Part shown: positions 7,974 through 14,590 of the stretch, piece after piece
Layout of the letters: each line of letters begins with the position of its first letter
How positions within the stretch are numbered: position 1 is the first letter of the stretch
Assembly: GCA_030612725.1 (NCBI GenBank)
Contig: JAUWNJ010000022.1
Coordinates: forward strand, 1 to 49,896
Direction: 5' to 3'
Origin: Planctomycetales bacterium
GTDB lineage: Bacteria; Planctomycetota; Phycisphaerae; SM23-33
DNA: 49,896 nt
Program-made: the position numbers and the translations under genes
Notes under the pieces: model-generated
Told to the model about the DNA's origin: nothing
The model's database searches: none
Seen by the model: the letters and a program-made list of their open reading frames with translations, nothing else

Positions 7974-9061
7974 TGGCCGACCTTCGAGGCGTGTTCCATG
8001 ACGCCGGGTTTATCGGCGTGGAATGACCTTCCGGTGATCTTTTCGACGCCGATGTTTTCGTCAGCCAGGTGTTTGAGGAAAAAAGCGGTCGTCCTTGCGG
8101 CGTATTCCTCCGGCGCGGTCGTAACGGACTGATTATGCTTTGCTTTCGGGACGATCCAGAGGTACTTGGGTTGACCGGCTGAATGATAAAGCAGTTCGGC
8201 CTGGTCGGATCGGATGTAGCTGTCCCGTTGGCCATGGATGAGCATTATCGGGCGTGCAATCATATTCTCCAGCGCCTTGCGAACCGAGGGGAACCGTCTG
8301 CCAAGTTTTGGTTGTGCGAATCGCATCATGCACCAATTGAGGAATTTCCAGAATGCGTCGGGGTGGTTCTGATAGACCAGTTTGACGCGTGCGAAGATGG
8401 ACGCCCATCGTTTCATGAGTGTAACGAGCGTCTCGGCGGTGCTGAAGGCTCCGTCGCACATGATACACGAGATATTCGGGTCCGAACTTGCCGCCATAAT
8501 GGCGGCGCTTGCTCCCCGGCTGATACCGAATACGCCGATTCGCGTCGGTTCGCCCGCAGCCGAAAGCGTATCCTCCACGTAGGCGCATGCTCCGAGGGTG
8601 TCTTTCAGTTCCCGGTCCGAAGGCCACTGGAGCGGACGGTAGTTTTTGGATCGGCTGCTGTCGCCGTGCCCGCGGTAATCGAAAGAAAAAATGTCGAAAC
8701 CGGTTTCGAGGAGCGGGCGGGCGTATCGGGCGCAGCTGTACATATCAGAGCCAAACTCGTGGCAGAAGACGATGGTTCCCTCCTTGGGGGCAGGCTTTTG
8801 TCCGGAGTCGTTAGGCCTCCGAAGCCACATGCCCCGGAGGCTGACGCCGTCGAAACTGCGGAAGCGGACCTCCTCGCCCTGAATTACCTGAAAGTCCCTG
8901 GCGTCGATGGACAGCGGAAGGGGGGTGTCGGTGAAGATGTTCAGGCAGATACGGACGTACTTGGTCAGCATTAAAAGCGCAAACATCAGCAGGCTCATGC
9001 ACGTCGCTGCTATCGCCAGAGCCGCCCAGTTATGCGTTATAAATTGCCACAATGATACCAT
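7970..9061 (-). CDS. Membrane-anchored alpha/beta hydrolase
   Basis: 363 residues. One hydrophobic helix at about 14-33 anchors the protein, and the rest is an alpha/beta-hydrolase fold. The oxyanion region is VFCHEFGSDMYSC, followed by FDYRGHGDS. The nucleophile elbow GISRGAS has S181. The acid is probably the Asp of MLIHGQRDSYI, and the His that of PKAKHN near residue 317. It is likely a serine esterase, thioesterase or acyltransferase acting at the membrane. Its end overlaps the GH3-like gene by 4 nt, so the two are translationally coupled. About 215 bp containing repeats and an 18-bp palindrome separate it from the ketoacyl synthase upstream, so the pair may have a promoter of its own. 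Confidence 0.85.
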   Translation of the reverse strand: MVSLWQFITHNWAALAIAATCMSLLMFALLMLTKYVRICLNIFTDTPLPLSIDARDFQVIQGEEVRFRSFDGVSLRGMWLRRPNDSGQKPAPKEGTIVFCHEFGSDMYSCARYARPLLETGFDIFSFDYRGHGDSSRSKNYRPLQWPSDRELKDTLGACAYVEDTLSAAGEPTRIGVFGISRGASAAIMAASSDPNISCIMCDGAFSTAETLVTLMKRWASIFARVKLVYQNHPDAFWKFLNWCMMRFAQPKLGRRFPSVRKALENMIARPIMLIHGQRDSYIRSDQAELLYHSAGQPKYLWIVPKAKHNQSVTTAPEEYAARTTAFFLKHLADENIGVEKITGRSFHADKPGVMEHASKVGQ

Positions 9062-9100
9062 TGCCCTTAATGCTAAACGTTAAATGATAAATGTCAAATT

Positions 9101-9290
9101 TATAGGGACCAGGGATTTGGGACTCGGGACGAGGGAAAAAAACGGAAAGCCAATCTGGTTTACCAATACTACTCTGCAGAGTAGTGATACTTCGCTACGC
9201 AGCACGAGTCAACCAATCTGTTGATTTGCGGATCAAAGATTTTTTGTTTTTTTTCCAGGTCCCCAATCCCAAGTCCCTAGTCCCTATCTG
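9101..9290. repeat. Inverted pair of TAGGGACT-type repeats around a perfect palindrome
   Basis: 9101-9137 reads TAGGGACCAGGGATTTGGGA and onward. 9260-9288 holds the reverse form (CCCAATCCCAAGTCCCTAGT). Between them, 9168-9185 is a perfect 18-bp palindrome, ACTACTCTGCAGAGTAGT. Similar TAGGGACT words occur at 67-100, 10561-10590 and 28669-28715. Apart from the end of the ketoacyl-synthase gene (from 9277) I see no coding sequence in this gap. Confidence 0.7.
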
Positions 9291-10563
9291 TGATGATCAA
9301 CGTGTCGTTTTGACCGCCGAAGCCGAAGGAATTGCTCATTATGATGTTGACGTCGGCCTTTCGGGATTCGTTGGGGATGTAGTCGAGGTCGCATTCCGGG
9401 TCGGGCGTGTTGAGGTGCATCGTCGGAGGAAGAATCTGGTCGCGCAAAGCCAGAACGCAGGCAATCAGTTCAGTTACGCCGGCAGCGGCGATGAGATGAC
9501 CAGCCGAGCCTTTGATGGACGAAATCGGCACTTTTTTCGCCAGGTCGCCGAAGACGACCTTTATCGCCCGTGTTTCGACCGAGTCGTTCTGTGGCGTGCT
9601 GGTTCCGTGTGCGGAGATGTAGTCTATCTGCTCGATAGTTACACCTGCGTCAGTCAGTGCTGCGAGCATACCTGCGGCAGCGCCGCTACCGTCCGGGTCC
9701 TGGTCGGTGATGCGGAAGGCATCGGCGCTGGAGCCGAAGCCGATGATTTCAGCCAGTATTTTCGCGCCGCGCCGGCGAGCGGATTCGTACTCTTCGAGTA
9801 TCAGGATTCCCGCGCCTTCGCCGAGGACGAATCCGTCGCGGGTAAGGTCGAACGGGCGCGAGGAGGTTTCCATTTCATCGTTGCGGGTTGACAGGGCGTT
9901 GAGGCGGTTGAAGCCCGTTACGCCGAAGGGGTGGATCATACTGTGCGCCCCGCCGGTCATCATTACGTCGGCATCGCCCCGGCGGATGATCATCGTCGCT
10001 TCGCCTATGGCCTGGGTGCTGGCGGCACAGGCGGTCAGGATGTTAAAGGCCGGTCCTTGAATGTTGAACTGTCCAGCCAGGTGCGAGACCACCATGTTGG
10101 CTTCCTGCTCCTGCTCGTGGTGAACGGTCATTCGCTCGAACGCCAGTTTCGCCCATCGGACGGTATCGAGTTTTCCGTCGTCGCCCCAGGCATCGACCAG
10201 CAGGGAGGTGAAGTTGTCGAAGTCCAGGCTCCCTTCGCCCGAACCGAGGTAGATGCCCATCCGTGCCGGGTCATGCCCGTTTGATTCGTCCAGACCGCAC
10301 TGGTTCCATGCTTCAAGAGCGGCTGCCAGGGCGAATCCGGTCTGCCTTCCGACATAGTCGTGTTTTCCGGTTTGGGCTAGGGCGTCAGGAAGTTGAAAAT
10401 CCTTTATCTGTGCGGCGAATGTCGTTGGAAACGTTTCGGCGTCGAACAGTTCGATGGCGCTGATAGCGCTTTTACCGGCAATCAAAGCCGACCATACCGA
10501 CTCGACATCACGCCCAAGCGGAGTAACGCATCCCATTCCGGTTATAACTACTCGTCGTTTCAC
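9277..10563 (-). CDS. Beta-ketoacyl-ACP synthase II-type (FabF-like)
   Basis: 428 residues, the full FabF length. It catalyses decarboxylative condensation of malonyl-ACP with acyl-ACP. All catalytic residues are present: Cys179 in LTACAAST, His319 in SAHGTSTPQND, and Lys351 and His356 in SSIKGSAGHLIAAAG. The start is GTG (10563), directly after a TAGGGACT-type repeat. It sits downstream of a second, non-canonical ketoacyl synthase, an ACP and two hotdog dehydratases on the same strand. With no reductase or malonyl transferase in view, I expect a specialised acyl chain borrowing the housekeeping enzymes. Confidence 0.92.
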   Translation of the reverse strand: MKRRVVITGMGCVTPLGRDVESVWSALIAGKSAISAIELFDAETFPTTFAAQIKDFQLPDALAQTGKHDYVGRQTGFALAAALEAWNQCGLDESNGHDPARMGIYLGSGEGSLDFDNFTSLLVDAWGDDGKLDTVRWAKLAFERMTVHHEQEQEANMVVSHLAGQFNIQGPAFNILTACAASTQAIGEATMIIRRGDADVMMTGGAHSMIHPFGVTGFNRLNALSTRNDEMETSSRPFDLTRDGFVLGEGAGILILEEYESARRRGAKILAEIIGFGSSADAFRITDQDPDGSGAAAGMLAALTDAGVTIEQIDYISAHGTSTPQNDSVETRAIKVVFGDLAKKVPISSIKGSAGHLIAAAGVTELIACVLALRDQILPPTMHLNTPDPECDLDYIPNESRKADVNIIMSNSFGFGGQNDTLIITDRD

Positions 10564-10591
10564 TAGTCACTAGTCCCTAATCCCAAGTCCC

Positions 10592-11905
10592 TCATTCGTA
10601 TCGTTTCAGCACAATGGCTGCATTTTGTCCGCCGGTGGTGTGCGTGCAGCAGAGGGCGTATTGCAATTTCGCGTCGGTCTGTTCTTTTGGAACATTAAGC
10701 CGACAGGCGTCGGCGGATTTCTCAAAATTAACCGCTGGCGGAACCGTCTGCTTGTGCAACGCCATTGCTGCGACGGACAGTTGAACCGCCCCTGCGCCGG
10801 CGAAGAGGTCTCCGAATCCGCCTGTCAACGGAACGACCGGAACGGTATCAGCTCGTTGGCCTAGTGTTTGGCGGATGGCATCGGCCTCGGCTGCATCTTC
10901 CGCCGGTACGCCCGTACCGTGAGGAATGATCAGGTCAATCTGCTCCGGCGAGATTCCGGCATCCGCGATGGCGGCCGATATCGCCCGCGCTTCCCCGTCG
11001 CCTTTGGGTTCTCCGAGATAGTTCATTCCTTCGGGGTTGTTTCCCGCCCCGAATCCGACGAATTCCGCATAAACCCGTGCGCCTCTACCGGAAGCGTGCG
11101 CCTTCTCTTCCAGGATAACCAGCCCACCGCCTTCGCCGATAACGGTCCCGTCGGCGTCTGCGTCGAATGGTTTGCACGCCTGGTCGGGGTTGTCGTTACC
11201 TGTGGTTGTAACCCGTTCAAGGAGCGTTTGCCGCATGAGGTTCATGGGGTTGACCTTGCTTTCGGCCCCTCCTGCGATAGCGGCGTCGGCGGAGCCACGG
11301 GCGATTGTCCTTGCTGCCTCACCGACTGCGAGATGCCCGGAGGCTTCGCCGCAGGTTATCGTATTGGAAGGTCCCTTGGTTCCGTGGATGATTGTTACGT
11401 GGCAGGCGAGCATATTGGGAAGATACTTCAGCAACCACAACGGCGTGAGGTTGCTTATTCCTTCGCGTCCCCATTTTTTGAAGTCGAATTTACCGTCGGT
11501 AACGGAGGTGTTAACAGCGGCTCCCAGTTCGTTCAGGTCGGCGCAGATAAGTCCGGCTCCGATGTTGCATCCGAAGCGGTCGGGGTTTATATCGACGGCG
11601 TTTTCGTCGATACCCTTGGTGGTTATACCGGCGTCGCGGACTGCCAAGTCGGCGGCGGCGACGGCAATCTCGATGTCGCGGGCCATTACCTTGACGGCTT
11701 TGCGATAAGAGCGGGGTACGAATTTGCGGGCGGAAAAGTCGTCCAACTGACCGGCGACCTGGCATCCGAAACCGGACGGGTCGAATAAGTCTATGCGTTT
11801 GACGCCTTGGGTCTTCGCGCAGATGTTCGCGAAGAGTTCTTCGATTCCGAGTCCGCCGGCTGTAACGACGCCCAGTCCTGTGATTACAACGCGGCGATCA
11901 TTCAT
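10592..11905 (-). CDS. Ketoacyl-synthase family protein with altered Lys/His motif
   Basis: 437 residues, thiolase-fold ketoacyl synthase. Cys185 (NTITCGEASG) and His329 (IIPHGTGVP) are kept. The segment that should contain the catalytic Lys and second His reads LTGGFGDLFAGAG, with Thr361 and Asp366 in their places. It may therefore be unable to decarboxylate malonyl-ACP, acting as a priming synthase, an acyltransferase or a partner subunit of the canonical synthase encoded next to it, in the manner of KS/chain-length-factor pairs. That is inference. Its ATG overlaps the stop of the upstream dehydratase gene (ATGA), indicating coupling. Confidence 0.87.
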   Translation of the reverse strand: MNDRRVVITGLGVVTAGGLGIEELFANICAKTQGVKRIDLFDPSGFGCQVAGQLDDFSARKFVPRSYRKAVKVMARDIEIAVAAADLAVRDAGITTKGIDENAVDINPDRFGCNIGAGLICADLNELGAAVNTSVTDGKFDFKKWGREGISNLTPLWLLKYLPNMLACHVTIIHGTKGPSNTITCGEASGHLAVGEAARTIARGSADAAIAGGAESKVNPMNLMRQTLLERVTTTGNDNPDQACKPFDADADGTVIGEGGGLVILEEKAHASGRGARVYAEFVGFGAGNNPEGMNYLGEPKGDGEARAISAAIADAGISPEQIDLIIPHGTGVPAEDAAEADAIRQTLGQRADTVPVVPLTGGFGDLFAGAGAVQLSVAAMALHKQTVPPAVNFEKSADACRLNVPKEQTDAKLQYALCCTHTTGGQNAAIVLKRYE

Positions 11906-12378
11906 TTGGCCGGTGTCTCCACAAACCCCGCAAGCAGGCGGAGGAACTGACCGGTGAAGACGAAGTTTTCTTCGGGGAATTTCGTACCGGCGAGATTCTG
12001 GTCAATGTGCGAGAACATCAGGTCGATTGTGCCGATGTCTTTACCGTTTTTCCAGACGGTTCCGTGGGTACTGGCTGCCTGATCGGTGATTGTTCCTATT
12101 TCGGTATGATATTTCAGTTGATCGCCGGGTACGACCGGTTCGCTGATTTCGACCTTGGAGATTTTGGCGAGAATGACTTTCTCGCGGAAGTCGCGCGCCT
12201 GCCCGACGAGTATTCCCGACGTCTGGGCCATTCCTTCGATCATCAGGGACACCGGCATGACCGGAAAGTCTTCCCAATGGTCGTGGAGGTGCTCTTCAGC
12301 CAACGAGACGTTCTTTACGGCAACGGCTGATACACCGGGTGAAAACTCCTCGAAACGATCAATCCAAATCCAACGCAT
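11902..12378 (-). CDS. Hotdog-fold 3-hydroxyacyl-ACP dehydratase-like protein (second copy)
   Basis: 158 residues of the FabZ/FabA type. The active-site stretch is HDHWEDFPVMPVSLMIEGMAQ-like (His34 and Glu48), against HFPGxPxMPGVLxxEA in FabZ. The Gly pair is changed, but His and Glu remain. It aligns without gaps in this region with the other hotdog protein of the operon (13476 start). Two such proteins in one operon suggest a heterodimer or different chain lengths. Upstream lies a 31-bp-arm hairpin separating it from the ACP gene; downstream it overlaps the variant ketoacyl synthase by 4 nt. Confidence 0.85.
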   Translation of the reverse strand: MRWIWIDRFEEFSPGVSAVAVKNVSLAEEHLHDHWEDFPVMPVSLMIEGMAQTSGILVGQARDFREKVILAKISKVEISEPVVPGDQLKYHTEIGTITDQAASTHGTVWKNGKDIGTIDLMFSHIDQNLAGTKFPEENFVFTGQFLRLLAGFVETPAK

Positions 12379-12412
12379 TGATACCGAACTCCATTTTCGG
12401 ACGGAAAAAATC

Positions 12413-12495
12413 GAACCACAAAGGACACGAAGAGCACAAAGAAAAAATAGTTTTTAATTTTTTGTTCTTTGTACTCTTCGTGTCCTTTGTGGTTC
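12413..12495. repeat. Long hairpin built of an AACCACAAAGGACACGAAGA-type repeat
   Basis: Arms 12413-12443 and 12465-12495 pair over 31 bp with a single G-T position around an AT-rich loop. It lies between the ACP and the second dehydratase inside the operon and has no T-run after it on the minus strand. It could slow or partly stop transcription or protect a transcript end. The sequence type is a common intergenic repeat; part of it recurs at 14562-14574. Confidence 0.85.
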
Positions 12496-12502
12496 AGTTT
12501 GT

Positions 12503-12892
12503 TTACCCGGCGGTTTTATTTTTGACGTAGTTGACGATCGTCTGGACCTTGAACAGTTCCGAGAGTTTGTTAACGTCGGGGTCCTGGTCGAAGTCGCCGA
12601 ATTCAACGTGCGGCATTGACTCTTTGAGTTTTACCAGTCCGACGTCGGTAACTTTTCCGTCGGCTACGAAATCGGGATTGTTAAGGACGTTGTCCGGGAA
12701 CAGGTCGCCGGGCGGTATCTTAATACCGAAGGTTTTCTCGAGTCTGAATACGATGTCCAGGAAGTCGATGGACTCTGCCCCAAGATCGCCCGTAAGCGTC
12801 GCATCGGGTGTAACTTCGTCGTCATCGACGCCGAGCGCTTCGGTGAGCGTTTCTGTAACCTTCTGGAAAACTTCATCATCTGTCATTGGCAT
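12503..12892 (-). CDS. Elongated acyl carrier protein
   Basis: 129 residues against about 80 for AcpP. Helix II begins at GDLGAESIDFLDIVF, with the 4'-phosphopantetheine Ser at 41; the usual D-S-L is E-S-I. After EKTFGIKIPP there is an insertion of about 45 residues (DLFPDNVLNNPDFVADGKVTD... to about 105) before the last helix, which ends FKVQTIVNYVKNK. AGGAGA stands about 9 nt before the ATG. It would carry the growing chain between the hotdog and ketoacyl-synthase enzymes of this operon. The extended loop may dock those partners; this is inference. Confidence 0.88.
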   Translation of the reverse strand: MPMTDDEVFQKVTETLTEALGVDDDEVTPDATLTGDLGAESIDFLDIVFRLEKTFGIKIPPGDLFPDNVLNNPDFVADGKVTDVGLVKLKESMPHVEFGDFDQDPDVNKLSELFKVQTIVNYVKNKTAG

Positions 12893-12921
12893 AACGTATA
12901 TTCTCCTGCTTTATCTCGATT

Positions 12922-12952
12922 TTTTCCGTGTAATCCGTGTAATCCGTGGACT
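12922..12952. repeat. Short tandem CCGTGTAAT repeats
   Basis: CCGTGTAATCCGTGTAATCC followed by GTGGAC, in the gap between the ACP gene and the first dehydratase. No coding or regulatory role is seen. Confidence 0.6.
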
Positions 12953-12975
12953 TATAATGAATTTGTCGGGTAAAG

Positions 12976-13476
12976 TCAATGCGAAGTTGCCGCTTTCAGC
13001 GCTTCGGAGCCGCCGATTAGTTTGAATCCTTCTTTCAGTTGGGCGATTATCCGCTCGTCGGCAGCCGATGCGGGGGCGAAGAAATCGGCGACGTTGAAAC
13101 TTTTCAGTTCAAACCGTCCCTGCACGGCGGTTTGCCCGTCGCCGACTGTTCCGATACCCTTGAATTTCGTGATGTCGCCTTCGGTCTTGAGTAGTTCGAC
13201 TTCGATTCGCAATATCCCGCCGGGCGCGACGAAGTTTCCGTAGCGGACGTTCCGCGCCGCTGACAGCACGACCATGCTTTTGGAAAAATCCTGCTCCAGT
13301 CGGACGAGCCAGGCGGCTGCCTGCACCATCGCTTCGAGCATCAGCACTCCGGGCATGACCGGAAATACGGGAAAATGATCCCCAAGGTACTCTTCCGCCA
13401 GCGAGAGCGCCTTGATACCGACGAGACGCTTTCCCGGCTCGATTTGTTCAATTTTGTCTATAAGGTGAAACTTCAT
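12976..13476 (-). CDS. FabZ-like 3-hydroxyacyl-ACP dehydratase
   Basis: 166 residues from the ATG at 13476, which begins MKFHLIDKIEQIEPGKR, the standard FabZ opening. A TTG 60 bp upstream would add an unlikely tail and overlap the predicted promoter. The active site HFPVFPVMPGVLMLEA holds His34 and Glu48, closer to FabZ than the second copy. The C-terminal extension of about 30 residues (FFAPASAADERIIAQLKEG...) is longer than in E. coli FabZ. The enzyme removes water from 3-hydroxyacyl-ACP in chain elongation. It is the first gene of the minus-strand lipid operon and diverges from nagB. Confidence 0.87.
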   Translation of the reverse strand: MKFHLIDKIEQIEPGKRLVGIKALSLAEEYLGDHFPVFPVMPGVLMLEAMVQAAAWLVRLEQDFSKSMVVLSAARNVRYGNFVAPGGILRIEVELLKTEGDITKFKGIGTVGDGQTAVQGRFELKSFNVADFFAPASAADERIIAQLKEGFKLIGGSEALKAATSH

Positions 13477-13507
13477 TGTGTCTGTCCATTTCCAATAGGG
13501 ATGACGC

Positions 13508-13536
13508 CTTTTATTCCATTTCGGTTTGTCAATCAA
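13508..13536 (-). promoter_or_regulatory. Candidate promoter of the lipid operon
   Basis: On the minus strand TTGATT (13531-13536), a 17-nt spacer and TAAAAG (13508-13513); both boxes match consensus at 4 of 6. A start near 13501 gives a 25-nt leader to the ATG at 13476. Confidence 0.45.
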
Positions 13537-13577
13537 GCAATTTTTCCGGTTATTTATGGGTAACGTGAGGAAAACAC

Positions 13578-13605
13578 TTGATTTTTTCGTCGCAATCGTT
13601 AAAAT
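13578..13605 (+). promoter_or_regulatory. Candidate promoter of the nagB operon
   Basis: TTGATT (13578-13583), a 16-nt spacer and TAAAAT (13600-13605, 5 of 6). The predicted start near 13612 gives an 84-nt leader. It stands back-to-back with the lipid-operon promoter, leaving about 40 bp between the two -35 boxes for shared control. Confidence 0.5.
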
Positions 13606-13695
13606 CTACTGAAATTTTGCTCCGGTTTGCTTGAGGCTGGTGTCTTGGGGATGCAACGCGGAGCGGGGATAATTACCGTTCAGTGGAGAAAAGAA

Positions 13696-14478
13696 ATGGA
13701 AGTTGTAATCTGTCCGTCATACGAAGAAATAAGCAAGCAGGCCGCCCAAATAGTGGCTGAAACGCTCAACGAGATTCCCGATGCCGTTCTCGGTCTGGCG
13801 ACGGGTTCGACGCCGCTGGGTCTGTATAAAGAACTCATCCGCATGCACAAGGAAGAAGGTCTGGACTTTTCGCACGTTACCACCTTCAACCTGGATGAAT
13901 ACGTAGGCCTGACGCACGACCACCCGCAGAGTTACTACTACTTCATGTGGGAGAACCTTTTTAAGCACATCAACGTTCCGGTCGAGAACATCCACGTTCC
14001 CTCCGGTACCGCCAACAATTACCGGGCCTTCTGCGAGTGGTACGAAGACCGGATCGACGAGTGCGGCGGGATCGACCTGCAGGTGCTCGGTATCGGTTCC
14101 GACGGACACATCGCCTTCAACGAACCGTCCAGCAGCCTGGCGTCGCGGACGCGGCTTAAGACGCTGACCGAACAGACCATCAATGACAACGCCCGTTTCT
14201 TCGACAACAAAGAGGAAGTTCCGATTTACTCCATCACGATGGGCGTCGGGACGATCCTTGACGCCGAGCGTCTTATACTCCTGGCCAACGGTGAAGGAAA
14301 AGCCGACGCCCTCGCAGCCGCCGTTGAAGGTCCTGTCAGCAGCATGATTACCGCCAGCGCCCTGCAAATGCATCCCGACAGTATAGTTTTCGCCGATGAA
14401 GCAGCGGCAGGGAAACTCAAAATGAGAGAATATTACGATTGGATTCAGAAGAACAAACCCGGCTCGCCGGGAGCTTAA
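13696..14478 (+). CDS. nagB: Glucosamine-6-phosphate deaminase
   Basis: 260 residues from the ATG at 13696, chosen for GTGGAGA about 7 nt upstream and the usual NagB length. A start at 13627 would add 23 unrelated residues. It converts GlcN-6-P to fructose-6-P and ammonia, linking amino sugars to glycolysis. Visible family marks are LATGSTPLGLYKEL (phosphate loop), FNLDEYVGL with Asp67/Glu68, and GIGSDGHIAFNEP with Asp136, His138 and Glu143 as catalytic residues. It leads an operon with DUF4954 and a GlmU-like gene, 4 kb from its likely UDP-sugar partner functions. Confidence 0.94.
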   Translation: MEVVICPSYEEISKQAAQIVAETLNEIPDAVLGLATGSTPLGLYKELIRMHKEEGLDFSHVTTFNLDEYVGLTHDHPQSYYYFMWENLFKHINVPVENIHVPSGTANNYRAFCEWYEDRIDECGGIDLQVLGIGSDGHIAFNEPSSSLASRTRLKTLTEQTINDNARFFDNKEEVPIYSITMGVGTILDAERLILLANGEGKADALAAAVEGPVSSMITASALQMHPDSIVFADEAAAGKLKMREYYDWIQKNKPGSPGA

Positions 14479-14480
14479 CG

Positions 14481-14518
14481 ATTGCCAATTTTCAATTGCC
14501 AATTGCCAATTGAAAAGA
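14481..14518. repeat. CAATTGC-type short repeats
   Basis: ATTGCCAATTTTCAATTGCC, then AATTGCCAATTG, in the gap between nagB and the DUF4954 gene. A piece of the CTTCGTGGTTC repeat type follows at 14562-14574. No gene is visible in 14479-14590. Confidence 0.55.
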
Positions 14519-14590
14519 GGAATCGCCGAATATTCCTTTCAATCGGTAGTTTAATAGGTTCTTCGTGGTTCAAATTTCTAAACGAACAAA

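Noticed and set aside
13477-13536. TTG start extending the FabZ-like protein by 20 residues
   Set aside because: The added residues are unlike FabZ and the start overlaps the predicted promoter; the ATG at 13476 gives the normal N-terminus.
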